Positions 1-6,250 of a DNA stretch of 13,316 bases are shown piece by piece (the stretch's first letter is position 1; each line of letters begins with the position of its first letter). Source of the stretch: Clostridium sp. (GTDB lineage Bacteria > Bacillota > Clostridia > Acetivibrionales > Acetivibrionaceae); NCBI GenBank assembly GCA_012841175.1, contig DUVG01000089.1:1-13316 (forward strand), written 5' to 3'. The notes beneath the pieces were generated by a model. The model searched no databases. It saw nothing but the letters and a program-made list of their open reading frames with translations, and was not told the origin of the DNA. The position numbers were made by a program, and so were the translations under genes.

Positions 1-3
1 CAT
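1..3 (-). CDS. 5' end of an unidentified minus-strand gene (start codon only)
   Basis: Read on the minus strand, the first three bases are an ATG. It is preceded at 5-base spacing by a strong AAGGAG ribosome binding site (plus-strand positions 9-14), and further upstream by a near-consensus sigma-A promoter (51-78). Together these show that a gene starts here and runs leftward out of the window. None of its coding sequence beyond the start codon is present, so the product cannot be named. It is transcribed divergently from the prepilin peptidase gene. Confidence 0.6.
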
Positions 4-182
4 GTTGTCTCCTTAGTATAAAGTTTAATTTTTAAATGGTTTCACTGTACATTTTACATCTTAAAGATGATATGTCAATAGGAATTTAATATAAAAACCT
101 TTTAATTTGTGAGAAAAATATATATAATTGATATATAGTTAAATATAGAAATAAAAAAATACTAAAGAAAAGGAAAATTAAC
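4..182. other. Divergent intergenic region
   Basis: This very AT-rich stretch separates the minus-strand gene at the left edge from the prepilin peptidase gene. Besides the minus-strand promoter at 51-78, it holds a TATAAT at 123-128 that could be the plus-strand -10 for the prepilin peptidase. No good -35 lies 16-18 bases upstream of it (TTTTAA at 100-105), so that promoter is only tentative. An AAAGG-type ribosome binding site (about 169-173) serves the start at 183. No small reading frame or RNA gene was seen. Confidence 0.4.
51..78 (-). promoter_or_regulatory. Divergent sigma-A promoter for the minus-strand gene at the left edge
   Basis: On the minus strand there is a perfect -35 TTGACA (plus 73-78), a 16-base spacer and a -10 TAAAAT (plus 51-56, five of six matches). 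Transcription would start near position 44, about 40 bases before the start codon at 3-1, with a good AAGGAG ribosome binding site between. The spacer contains a perfect 6-base-arm palindrome (57-69; CATCTT, one base, AAGATG), a possible operator. Confidence 0.6.
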
Positions 183-995
183 ATGATGGAGCTTTTTTGT
201 TATACATATGTTATTATTATAGGTCTTTTAATAGGTTCATTTCTAAATGTTTGTATATGCAGAATACCTAAAGGTGAATCAATAGTAAAACCTTCTTCCC
301 ACTGTGTAAAATGCGACCACAAATTAAGGTGGTTTGAATTAATTCCTGTTTTTAGTTTTTTGTTTTTAAAAGGAAAATGTAGAAAATGTGGTGTAAAAAT
401 TTCACCAAGATATGCTTTAGTTGAAATGCTTACAGCACTGATTTTTGCCATATTATTTTATAAGTTTGGAATAGAAGAAATAGCAGATTTTATTGCGGCA
501 GCCTTTTTTATGTCAGTAATGATTGCTGTGTTCTTCATCGATTTAGAGCATATGATAATTCCAAATGGTCTTGTAATAACAGGTATAGTTGGTGGTGTAG
601 GAGCAGGACTTTATAATGCTTTTGTCAATCCACTAAATATTTATGGAAATGATAAGTGGTGGAATCCTTTATTAGGTGCTGCCATTGGATTTGGAGTATT
701 GCTTATTGTAGCTTTTTTAGCATATCTTGTCTATGGTACTGAAGAGGCAATGGGCGGAGGGGATATAAAAATTTTTGCACCTATTGGGTTGTTTTTAGGG
801 TGGAAAATGACACTTGTTACATTTTTTATATCTGTTGTTCTTGCAGGAATTATTGGTTTTATCCTAATACTTCTAAAAATTAAAGACAGAAAAAGTGGCA
901 TACCTTTTGGACCTTTTATTGTTGCAGGGACTTTTCTCACTTATTTGTTTGGCTGGGACCTATTAAATTGGTATTTAGGCAGGCTTTTTAATTAA
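183..995 (+). CDS. Prepilin peptidase (type IV leader peptidase, A24 family)
   Basis: This integral-membrane aspartic protease cleaves the leader of type IV prepilin or pseudopilin precursors; many family members also methylate the new N-terminus. The 270-residue protein shows the family order. The N-terminal GSFLNVCICRIP segment (about 18-29) is followed by the cytoplasmic zinc-type domain with two CxxC pairs (CVKC about 41-44, CRKC about 66-69). Next comes the first catalytic aspartate in FIDLEHMIIPN, then the second in the GGGDIK motif, which is the family GxGD signature. Hydrophobic segments fill the remainder, and a SGIPFGPF motif near the C-terminus is also typical. The start has two adjacent ATGs (183 and 186) behind an AAAGG site. 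The next gene, a ComFB-like protein 30 bases away, suggests a role in competence or pili. No pilin genes are in the window, so its substrates are unknown. The gene may be called pilD or comC; I leave the symbol blank. Confidence 0.95.
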   Translation: MMELFCYTYVIIIGLLIGSFLNVCICRIPKGESIVKPSSHCVKCDHKLRWFELIPVFSFLFLKGKCRKCGVKISPRYALVEMLTALIFAILFYKFGIEEIADFIAAAFFMSVMIAVFFIDLEHMIIPNGLVITGIVGGVGAGLYNAFVNPLNIYGNDKWWNPLLGAAIGFGVLLIVAFLAYLVYGTEEAMGGGDIKIFAPIGLFLGWKMTLVTFFISVVLAGIIGFILILLKIKDRKSGIPFGPFIVAGTFLTYLFGWDLLNWYLGRLFN

Positions 996-1025
996 TATTT
1001 ATTAAATAAGGGAAGGTGATCTAAA

Positions 1026-1292
1026 GTGCCACAGTTAAAAAATTATATGGAAGAGGTAGTTTTTTTAATAATAAGAGATATTATTAAAAATATGAAGGTA
1101 TGTACTTGTAAAAAATGTTCACTAGATATTGCAGCAATAGCATTAAATGATTTGCCACCTAAATACATAGTAAGTGAAAAAGGTGAATTATATTCTAGAA
1201 TAGATGGATTAAAACAACAATTTGAAGTTGATGTTATAACAGCAGTGACAAAAGCAATTACCATAGTAAAAAATAATCCAAGACATGAATAG
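1026..1292 (+). CDS. comFB: Late competence development ComFB family protein
   Basis: This 88-residue protein matches the ComFB family: LKNYMEEVVFLIIRDII at the N-terminus (about 4-20), a CxxC pair (CKKC, about 34-37), and the family-like block DIAAIALNDLPPKYIVSEKGELY. ComFB is encoded in the comF competence operon of Bacillus; its biochemical role is poorly defined, and I infer nothing beyond family membership. The start is GTG at 1026, with GGGAAGGTGAT (1010-1020) as ribosome binding site; no ATG start keeps the conserved N-terminal LKNYMEE block. It lies 30 bases after the prepilin peptidase, probably in the same transcript, and is followed by the terminator at 1334-1366. The two cysteines may bind metal, which is inference. 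Confidence 0.85.
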   Translation: MPQLKNYMEEVVFLIIRDIIKNMKVCTCKKCSLDIAAIALNDLPPKYIVSEKGELYSRIDGLKQQFEVDVITAVTKAITIVKNNPRHE

Positions 1293-1333
1293 ATGTTAAT
1301 TTTGTTTTAAAAAATAATGTAATTAGCTATAAT

Positions 1334-1366
1334 AGTGTTATACCTAGTTTGGTATAATACTTTTTT
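1334..1366 (+). terminator. Intrinsic terminator after comFB
   Basis: An 11-base-pair stem (1334-1344 with 1351-1361, one G-U pair) closes a six-base loop TAGTTT and runs into a tract of six T residues (1361-1366). It lies 41 bases past the comFB stop and would end the prepilin peptidase-comFB transcript. The right arm also contains the -10 element proposed for the next gene. Confidence 0.75.
1350..1358 (+). promoter_or_regulatory. Candidate extended -10 promoter inside the terminator hairpin
   Basis: TGGTATAAT is a perfect extended -10 element (TGnTATAAT). It would start transcription near 1365, leaving a leader of about 15 bases before the TTG start at 1380 that just includes the AGGTGAT ribosome binding site. 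No good -35 is present, as is tolerated for extended -10 promoters. A second TATAAT at 1328-1333 also lacks a -35 and would place the terminator inside the leader. Confidence 0.45.
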
Positions 1367-1379
1367 ATAGGTGATTATT

Positions 1380-2237
1380 TTGATAAGATTTGGACCATCG
1401 GGAAATTCAGAAAGTTTTTATAATGAAGGATATAAATCTTCTGTTGATATGCCAAAATGGCTTAATAACATGGGGCTTAATGCATATGAATATCAGTGTA
1501 ACAGAGGTGTTAGAATTGGGCAGGAATTAGCTGAAAAAATAGGAGGAGAAGCATCAAAATATGATATTTTTCTTAGCATACATGCTCCTTACTATATAAA
1601 TATGGCAAGTCCAGATGAAGAAAAGAGAAAAAAGTCAAGAAATTATATTATAAAAACTCTTACAGCTGCAAAGTGGATGGGAGGAAAAAGAGTTGTTGCA
1701 CATATTGGCTCTTACAGCAAAGTTGATAAAAAGTGGGCTTTAGATACAGCCAAAAAAGAACTTTTCCATGTGATACAAGAAGCAGATGCTTTAGGTCTTG
1801 GAGGGATAACTATTTGTCCTGAGATTTTAGGCAAAAAAAATCAATTAGGTTCTTTAGAGGAAATACTAGACCTATGCAGTATTGATGAAAGGTTGATTCC
1901 CACAGTTGATTTTGCCCATTTGCATGCACGAGGTCAGGGAAGCCTTAATTCTCCAGCTGACTTTGAAAGAGTGCTAAATATTATAAAAAACTCTCTAGGG
2001 GAAGAAAGATTTAAAAATCTTCATTGCCATTTTAGCAGAGTTGAGTTTACCAAAGGTGGGGAAAAGAAACACTGGACTATGAAAGATACAAATTTTGGAC
2101 CAGAGTTTTTACATCTTGCAGAAATTATTTTAAAAAATAAAATGCAGCCTGTGATAATATGCGAGTCAAGGGGAATGATGGCGGAGGATGCTTTAGAAAT
2201 GAAAAATATATATCAAAATGTAAAGGGAGGAATGTAA
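1380..2237 (+). CDS. Endonuclease IV-like TIM-barrel protein (AP endonuclease family 2)
   Basis: This protein resembles deoxyribonuclease IV (Nfo), a metal-dependent TIM-barrel enzyme that nicks DNA at abasic sites in base excision repair. From the TTG start it is 285 residues, the usual family length. Likely metal ligands appear in order: H68 in SIHAPYY, H108 in VVAHIGSY, E148 in ICPEILG, D177 and H180 in TVDFAHLHARG, histidines in LHCHFSR (about 215-217), H231 in KKHW and E262 in ICESRGM. The classical Nfo Asp-x-His pair is not evident; here the region reads GGEKKHW. The protein may therefore belong to a clostridial subgroup, and DNA repair activity is probable but not certain. The TTG at 1380 is preferred over GTG at 1371 because AGGTGAT (1369-1375) sits four bases before it. 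The GTG lies inside that site, and family proteins usually begin with a short Met plus RFGPSGNS. Confidence 0.8.
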   Translation: MIRFGPSGNSESFYNEGYKSSVDMPKWLNNMGLNAYEYQCNRGVRIGQELAEKIGGEASKYDIFLSIHAPYYINMASPDEEKRKKSRNYIIKTLTAAKWMGGKRVVAHIGSYSKVDKKWALDTAKKELFHVIQEADALGLGGITICPEILGKKNQLGSLEEILDLCSIDERLIPTVDFAHLHARGQGSLNSPADFERVLNIIKNSLGEERFKNLHCHFSRVEFTKGGEKKHWTMKDTNFGPEFLHLAEIILKNKMQPVIICESRGMMAEDALEMKNIYQNVKGGM

Positions 2238-2238
2238 A

Positions 2239-2682
2239 ATGAAGAAAGGGCTTATGAAAAAAGTTCTTGTTATAAATGGTCCCAATTTAAACTTATTAGG
2301 CACCAGAGAAAAAGATATATATGGAACGGAAACTCTTGAACAGATAGCCAAAAAAACAAATGCAGAGGCTTTGAAGCATAATATAAATTTAAGCTTTATT
2401 CAAACAAATCATGAAGGAGAAATAATTGACCAAATACATGAAGCAAAAGGAAATATTGATGTTATAATAATAAATCCAGGGGCCTATACCCATTACAGTA
2501 TAGCAATAAGAGATGCTATAAAAGCCGTCCAGATACCTACTATAGAAGTTCATTTATCCAATGTATATGGTAGGGAAGAATTTAGAAGTAAATCTGTAAT
2601 TGCTCCTGTTTGTGTTGGACAAATAAGTGGTTTTGGAGGCAACAGCTATATACTTGCAGTAAATGCAGCAGCTTCAATTTAA
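2239..2682 (+). CDS. aroQ: 3-dehydroquinate dehydratase, type II
   Basis: AroQ removes water from 3-dehydroquinate to give 3-dehydroshikimate, the third step of the shikimate pathway to aromatic amino acids. The 147-residue protein has the type II signature GPNLNLLGTREKDIYG, with R23 and the catalytic Y28 on the active-site lid. It also has the substrate-binding INPGAYTHYS block (N79), and EVHLSNVYGREEFR with H105 and R112. These correspond to the active-site residues known from the Mycobacterium tuberculosis enzyme. It starts one base after the stop of the preceding gene. The ATG at 2239 is supported by GGGAGG (2225-2230). An internal ATG at 2254 (MKKVLVINGP) with a weaker AAAGGG site is an alternative that would give 142 residues, closer to the typical N-terminus. 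It is cotranscribed with its neighbours. Confidence 0.97.
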   Translation: MKKGLMKKVLVINGPNLNLLGTREKDIYGTETLEQIAKKTNAEALKHNINLSFIQTNHEGEIIDQIHEAKGNIDVIIINPGAYTHYSIAIRDAIKAVQIPTIEVHLSNVYGREEFRSKSVIAPVCVGQISGFGGNSYILAVNAAASI

Positions 2683-2712
2683 ATGATAAATTTAACATCA
2701 AGGAGAATAAAA

Positions 2713-3783
2713 ATGCTAGAAAAAAGATTGGAAAAATTAAAACTAAAATTAAAAGAAGCAGATTTAGATGGAATTTTAATTACCAAAAAAGAAAACTATA
2801 TGTATATTTCAGGATTTACAGGGACATATGCCTATCTTGTAATTACACAGAATAATGCTGTTTTACTCACTGATTTTAGATATGCCAACCAGGCAAAAGA
2901 TGAGGCGAAATTCTTTGAAATTATAGAATATGAAGGAAGGCTTTTAGATGCCTTAAATAATGTTATTGCATCTAATAATATTAAAAACCTTGGGTTTGAG
3001 GAAAATGTTATTACATATAAAACCTATGTAGAAATGAAAAAAAACCTAAAAGTAGAAAAATTAAAACCTGTTGATGGCATGGTAGAAGATATAAGAATTA
3101 TAAAAGATGCTAAAGAAATAGAAATTATAAAAAAAGCAGTAAAAATTGCTGACGATGCTTTTTTACATATATTAAACTATATAAAGCCTGGAGTCAGTGA
3201 ATGTGAAATAGCCCTAGAGTTAGAACACTATATGAAAAAAGAAGGGGCTAAAGGCACATCCTTTGAAACCATTGTAGCATCTGGTTATCGTTCTGTTCTA
3301 CCTCATGGTACAGCCAGCAATAAAAAAATTGAAAACAATGAAGCGGTAACACTAGACTTTGGTGCTATATATGAAAACTACTGTTCTGATATGACCAGGA
3401 CTGTATTTGTTGGAAAACCTAAAGAAGAGCTATATAAAATATACAATATTGTGCTAGAAGCTCAAAAAACTTCTGTAGAGGGTGCTAAAAAAGGCTTTAC
3501 AGGAAAAGAAATTGACTCTATAGCAAGAGATATTATTGATAAAAATGGATATGGAAAGAACTTTGGGCATGGTTTAGGACATGGGGTAGGTCTTGAAGTT
3601 CATGAAAAGCCCAGTATATCTAAAAGAGGGGATATAATAATGGAAAATGGCATGGTGGTTACCATTGAACCTGGGATTTATGTAGAGAATTTAGGTGGGG
3701 TAAGAATAGAGGACATGGTAGTCATTGACCATGATACACCTATAGTTTTGACCAAGTCATCTAAAGAATTAATAGTACTATAG
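2713..3783 (+). CDS. M24 family Xaa-Pro aminopeptidase
   Basis: This cytoplasmic metallopeptidase releases an N-terminal residue preceding proline. The 356 residues comprise an N-terminal creatinase-like domain (about 1-125) and a C-terminal pita-bread domain. The latter has all five dinuclear metal ligands: D215 and D226 (TLDFGAIYENYCSDMTRT), H290 (HGLGHGVGLEVHE), E319 (TIEPGIY) and E333 (VRIEDM). H198 in LPHGT and H297 are the usual catalytic histidines. Length and order match the YqhT/PapA type rather than the longer PepP with an extra N-terminal domain. I chose the ATG at 2713 because AGGAGA (2701-2706) lies six bases before it. The longer frame from 2683 begins directly after the aroQ stop, has no such site and adds ten unconserved residues. 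It follows aroQ and precedes efp, the same order as in Bacillus. Confidence 0.93.
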   Translation: MLEKRLEKLKLKLKEADLDGILITKKENYMYISGFTGTYAYLVITQNNAVLLTDFRYANQAKDEAKFFEIIEYEGRLLDALNNVIASNNIKNLGFEENVITYKTYVEMKKNLKVEKLKPVDGMVEDIRIIKDAKEIEIIKKAVKIADDAFLHILNYIKPGVSECEIALELEHYMKKEGAKGTSFETIVASGYRSVLPHGTASNKKIENNEAVTLDFGAIYENYCSDMTRTVFVGKPKEELYKIYNIVLEAQKTSVEGAKKGFTGKEIDSIARDIIDKNGYGKNFGHGLGHGVGLEVHEKPSISKRGDIIMENGMVVTIEPGIYVENLGGVRIEDMVVIDHDTPIVLTKSSKELIVL

Positions 3784-3876
3784 ATAAAATATATGAAAAT
3801 TTTTCTTGAATTATAGTTGATTTTAATTTAATATTAACTTATGAATTATAATAAATATTACCTAGAAAGTTTATAT

Positions 3877-3899
3877 ACAATTTATAATTTATAAATTGT
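3877..3899. repeat. Perfect palindrome, 11-base arms with one central base
   Basis: The left arm ACAATTTATAA is exactly complementary to TTATAAATTGT across a single T. It lies between the aminopeptidase and efp genes and directly abuts the inverted repeat at 3900-3948. It has no following T tract and no usable loop for a terminator. A dimeric-regulator binding site is possible, but AT composition makes chance similarity more likely than in balanced DNA. Confidence 0.55.
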
Positions 3900-3948
3900 T
3901 ATTTTGCAATGTCTAAAACAACTACTTTTAAAGGATTATTGCAAAATA
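3900..3948. repeat. Inverted repeat upstream of efp
   Basis: An 11-base perfect inverted repeat, TATTTTGCAAT (3900-3910) and ATTGCAAAATA (3938-3948), is separated by 27 bases. The right arm overlaps the proposed -35 of the efp promoter (3939-3944), so a protein bound to both arms could repress efp. The separation is too long for an intrinsic terminator and no T tract follows. Confidence 0.5.
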
Positions 3949-3967
3949 TATAGAAACACTATATTAA
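3939..3967 (+). promoter_or_regulatory. Candidate sigma-A promoter for efp
   Basis: TTGCAA (3939-3944, -35, four of six) and TATTAA (3962-3967, -10, four of six) are separated by 17 bases. They would give a leader of about 65 bases before efp. A weaker alternative is TTGATT (3817-3822) with TATGAA (3840-3845), also at 17 bases. The 257-base gap has no convincing terminator after the aminopeptidase gene, so read-through into efp is also possible. Confidence 0.35.
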
Positions 3968-4040
3968 AATGTATGTAAACATCTTTAATTGGTGTAGGAC
4001 AATAGAAGATGATAAGATGAAAATTTTGGAGGGATAAAAA

Positions 4041-4598
4041 ATGATTTCAGCCGGTGATTTTAGAAACGGAGTAACTTTTGAGATGGATGGAGGTATATTT
4101 CAGGTAATAGAGTTTTTGCATGTTAAACCTGGTAAAGGTGCAGCTTTTGTGAGAACTAAGTTAAAAAATATTGTTACAGGGGCTACAATTGAAAAAACTT
4201 TCAATCCAACAGACAAAATGCCTAAAGCCCATATTGAAAGAAAAGATATGCAATATTTATACAATGACGGAAGTCTTTATTATTTTATGGACATAGAGAA
4301 TTATGAACAAATACCACTTGGAAATGATATAATAGGTGATTCATTTAAGTTCATAAAAGAAAATGAAATTGTAAAACTTCTATCTCATAAGGGTAATGTA
4401 TTTGGGGTAGAACCCCCTAACTTTGTTGAGCTTGAAGTTATAGAAACTGAGCCAGGTTTTAAAGGTGATACAGCAACAGGTGCAACTAAACCTGCAACAG
4501 TTGAAACAGGTGCAATAATAAAGGTACCTTTATTTGTGGATAAAGGAGACGTTATTAGAATTGACACAAGAACTGGAGAGTATATGGAAAGAGTATAA
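4041..4598 (+). CDS. efp: Translation elongation factor P
   Basis: EF-P binds next to the peptidyl-tRNA in the ribosome and relieves stalling at consecutive prolines. The 185-residue protein has the normal EF-P length and three-barrel layout: an N-terminal KOW-like domain (about 1-65), a central OB domain (about 67-127) and a C-terminal OB domain (about 128-185). The tip loop reads HVKPGKGAAF with lysine at position 32, the residue post-translationally modified in several bacteria. No modifying enzyme is encoded in this window. GGAGGG (4028-4033) precedes the ATG by seven bases. The C-terminal signature VETGAIIKVPLFVDKGDVIRIDTRTGEY is intact. Position after an Xaa-Pro aminopeptidase and before spoIIIA matches Bacillus; the two proteins share only a loose proline theme. 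Confidence 0.98.
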   Translation: MISAGDFRNGVTFEMDGGIFQVIEFLHVKPGKGAAFVRTKLKNIVTGATIEKTFNPTDKMPKAHIERKDMQYLYNDGSLYYFMDIENYEQIPLGNDIIGDSFKFIKENEIVKLLSHKGNVFGVEPPNFVELEVIETEPGFKGDTATGATKPATVETGAIIKVPLFVDKGDVIRIDTRTGEYMERV

Positions 4599-4642
4599 TG
4601 GTTATACTATATAAAATTTGTTTTTAAAACGGGAGGTATTTT

Positions 4643-5068
4643 ATGGGATACGTAAAAGAGAGAGTTGCCTATCTTAAGGGACTTGCAGCAGGTATGAATA
4701 TTAATGAATCAACAAATGAAGGGAAGCTTTTTAAAGAAATCATTGAGGTTTTAGATGATATTGCTAATTCAGTGGCTGATATAGAAGAAGTCCAAGAGCA
4801 TTTAGAAGAGCAAGTTGATACCATTGATGAAGACCTTGGGGAAGTAGAAAGATTATTGTACGATGACTGCGACTGTGATTGCGGCTGTGAAGAAGAAGAT
4901 TTTATTGCAGAAATTCAATGTCCTCACTGTCATGAAATTGTTGAATTGACAGAAGATATGTTGGATACTGAAGAGGATTCTTTTAAATGCACTGCCTGCG
5001 GAAAAGACATAATTGTTGAATGGGATTGTGATTGCGATGAGTGCCATGATGAAAGTGATGAAATATAA
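4643..5068 (+). CDS. CD1247 N-terminal domain protein with zinc ribbon
   Basis: This acidic 141-residue protein has no known biochemical function. The N-terminal part (MGYVKERVAYLKGLAAGMNI, to about residue 70) matches the clostridial CD1247-type domain. It looks helical, with a likely coiled coil at about 35-72. A cysteine cluster follows (C76, C78, C80, C82, alternating with aspartates). Then comes a zinc-ribbon module with CPHC (93-96) and CTAC (116-119), and a C-terminal acidic tail with three more cysteines (129, 131, 134) in DCDCDEC. This makes eleven cysteines plus several histidines in 70 residues. CGGGAGG (about 4630-4636) supports the ATG. It lies 44 bases after efp with no terminator between, so it is probably cotranscribed. 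It occupies the place between efp and spoIIIAA where Bacillus carries the unrelated yqhV. A metal or nucleic-acid-binding role is inference. Confidence 0.8.
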   Translation: MGYVKERVAYLKGLAAGMNINESTNEGKLFKEIIEVLDDIANSVADIEEVQEHLEEQVDTIDEDLGEVERLLYDDCDCDCGCEEEDFIAEIQCPHCHEIVELTEDMLDTEEDSFKCTACGKDIIVEWDCDCDECHDESDEI

Positions 5069-5099
5069 TTTATTTGTAAAATAAAATCGCAATTTCCAT

Positions 5100-5144
5100 A
5101 AAAAAGTAGCATGTGTATCATATGATGCATATGCTATTTTTTTG
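5100..5144 (+). terminator. Strong intrinsic terminator before the spoIIIA operon
   Basis: A 12-base-pair stem (5108-5119 with 5124-5135, two G-U pairs) closes an ATAT loop. Flanking A and T tracts extend the pairing, and seven T residues follow (5137-5143). It lies 32 bases after the CD1247-type gene and isolates the efp unit from spoIIIA. The A-rich left flank means it could also act on the opposite strand. Confidence 0.85.
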
Positions 5145-5159
5145 TGTATTTTTATTTTA

Positions 5160-5188
5160 GTCATAAATTTGGACAAAGAGAATACATA
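5160..5188 (+). promoter_or_regulatory. Candidate sigma-E promoter of the spoIIIA operon
   Basis: GTCATAAA (5160-5167) and AATACATA (5181-5188) are separated by 13 bases. They resemble the sigma-E -35 (ATA core) and -10 (CATACA core, one mismatch here). Transcription would begin near 5195, about 33 bases before the spoIIIAA start and just downstream of the previous terminator. In Bacillus the spoIIIA operon is transcribed by sigma-E in the mother cell, which supports the assignment. Confidence 0.5.
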
Positions 5189-5227
5189 TTAAATAGGTGA
5201 CAAGTCTTAAAAAAGGGGGTAAAAAGA

Positions 5228-6250
5228 ATGATTACCAAAGACAAGCAGGTTGTTAAAATGGTTGAGATACGTTCTTTTGAAAAGGATATTTTAAAATTTT
5301 TATGTTGTGAATTAAAAGAAGTTTTAATAAAAGTAAATCCTTTTGAACTTGTTAATTTGGAAGAAATAAGAATACGAGCTGGAAAGCCGGTTATGCTACA
5401 AAATAGAAGGGGAAGCTTTTTTTTAAACTGTGAAGGGAAATTGACAAATAACAAGTTTAATCTTTTTTATATGGATCAAGAACAAATTTTAAAGACTTTA
5501 ACTCTTATAAGTGAAAATTCTATATATGCATTTTTAGATGAAATTAAAAATGGTTTTTTAACACTAAAGGGAGGACATAGAGTTGGAATTGCAGGAAGAG
5601 TTGTTTTAGAGGAAAATGGTATAAAAAATATAAAGGATATATCCAGTCTTAATATAAGGATCTCTAGAGAAGTTACAGACTGTTCTTTAAAAATAATGAA
5701 ATACATAATAAATGATAACAATGAGGTTTACAATACACTTCTTATTTCCCCGCCTCAATGTGGTAAAACAACCATGCTTCGGGATATAACAAGAAATATA
5801 AGCGATGGAATAGAAAAGATAGGATTTAAAGGTGTAAAAGTGGGTTTAATTGATGAACGTTCTGAAATAGCTGCCTGCTATAAAGGAGTTCCACAAAAAA
5901 GAGTAGGAGTGCAGACTGATGTTTTAGATGGATGTCCTAAGCAATTAGGAATGACAATAATGCTAAGATCCATGTCTCCAGACGTTATTGTTACAGATGA
6001 AATTGGTGGAAGTGGTGATAAACATTCAATAATGCAGGTGTTAAATGCAGGAATAAAAATTATATCCACTGCACATGGGTACAACATTTCCCAGCTTAAG
6101 ACAAGAAAAGAAGTTTTAAGCCTTATTGAAGAAAAGGTTTTTGAAAGATTTATAGTGTTAAGTGCTGCAGAAGGGCCTGGCACTGTGGAAGAAATAATTG
6201 ATGGAAAAAGTATGGAGGTTATTTTTAGGAGGGAGAAAAATGGCAGTTAA
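5228..6250 (+). CDS. spoIIIAA: Stage III sporulation protein AA (ATPase)
   Basis: SpoIIIAA is the cytoplasmic ATPase of the SpoIIIA-SpoIIQ channel linking mother cell and forespore, related to secretion ATPases of type II and IV systems. The 340-residue protein is of slightly more than usual family length. The N-terminal domain includes EEIRIRAGKPVML (about 45-57) and LKGGHRVGIAGRVV (about 113-126). The Walker A motif SPPQCGKTT is at about 174-182, an acidic motif GLIDERSEIA at 206-215, and the Walker B-type VIVTDEIGG at 253-261. The ATG at 5228 sits eight bases after GGGGG (5215-5219). A second in-frame ATG at 5258 (MVEIRSF) would give a protein ten residues shorter but lacks a good site. 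It is the first gene of the operon and overlaps spoIIIAB by 11 bases. Confidence 0.97.
   Translation: MITKDKQVVKMVEIRSFEKDILKFLCCELKEVLIKVNPFELVNLEEIRIRAGKPVMLQNRRGSFFLNCEGKLTNNKFNLFYMDQEQILKTLTLISENSIYAFLDEIKNGFLTLKGGHRVGIAGRVVLEENGIKNIKDISSLNIRISREVTDCSLKIMKYIINDNNEVYNTLLISPPQCGKTTMLRDITRNISDGIEKIGFKGVKVGLIDERSEIAACYKGVPQKRVGVQTDVLDGCPKQLGMTIMLRSMSPDVIVTDEIGGSGDKHSIMQVLNAGIKIISTAHGYNISQLKTRKEVLSLIEEKVFERFIVLSAAEGPGTVEEIIDGKSMEVIFRREKNGS

Noticed and set aside
2610..2855. 81-codon frame bridging aroQ and the aminopeptidase gene
   Set aside because: It overlaps two recognised genes, its sequence is lysine/asparagine-rich and matches no family, and no ribosome binding site precedes it.
3793..3810. 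Small GAAAA/TTTTTC hairpin after the aminopeptidase gene as a terminator
   Set aside because: The arms are all A and T apart from one pair, there is no loop of adequate size and no clean T tract after the right arm.
4561..4599. TTGACA (4561-4566) and TATAAT (4594-4599) at the end of efp as a promoter for the CD1247-type gene
   Set aside because: The spacing is 27 bases, far outside the 16-18 needed, so the two motifs do not form a promoter.
4853..5176. Open frame on the minus strand over the end of the CD1247-type gene
   Set aside because: It overlaps a well-supported plus-strand gene and its terminator, has no ribosome binding site, and reads as cysteine/tyrosine-rich noise from the opposite strand.
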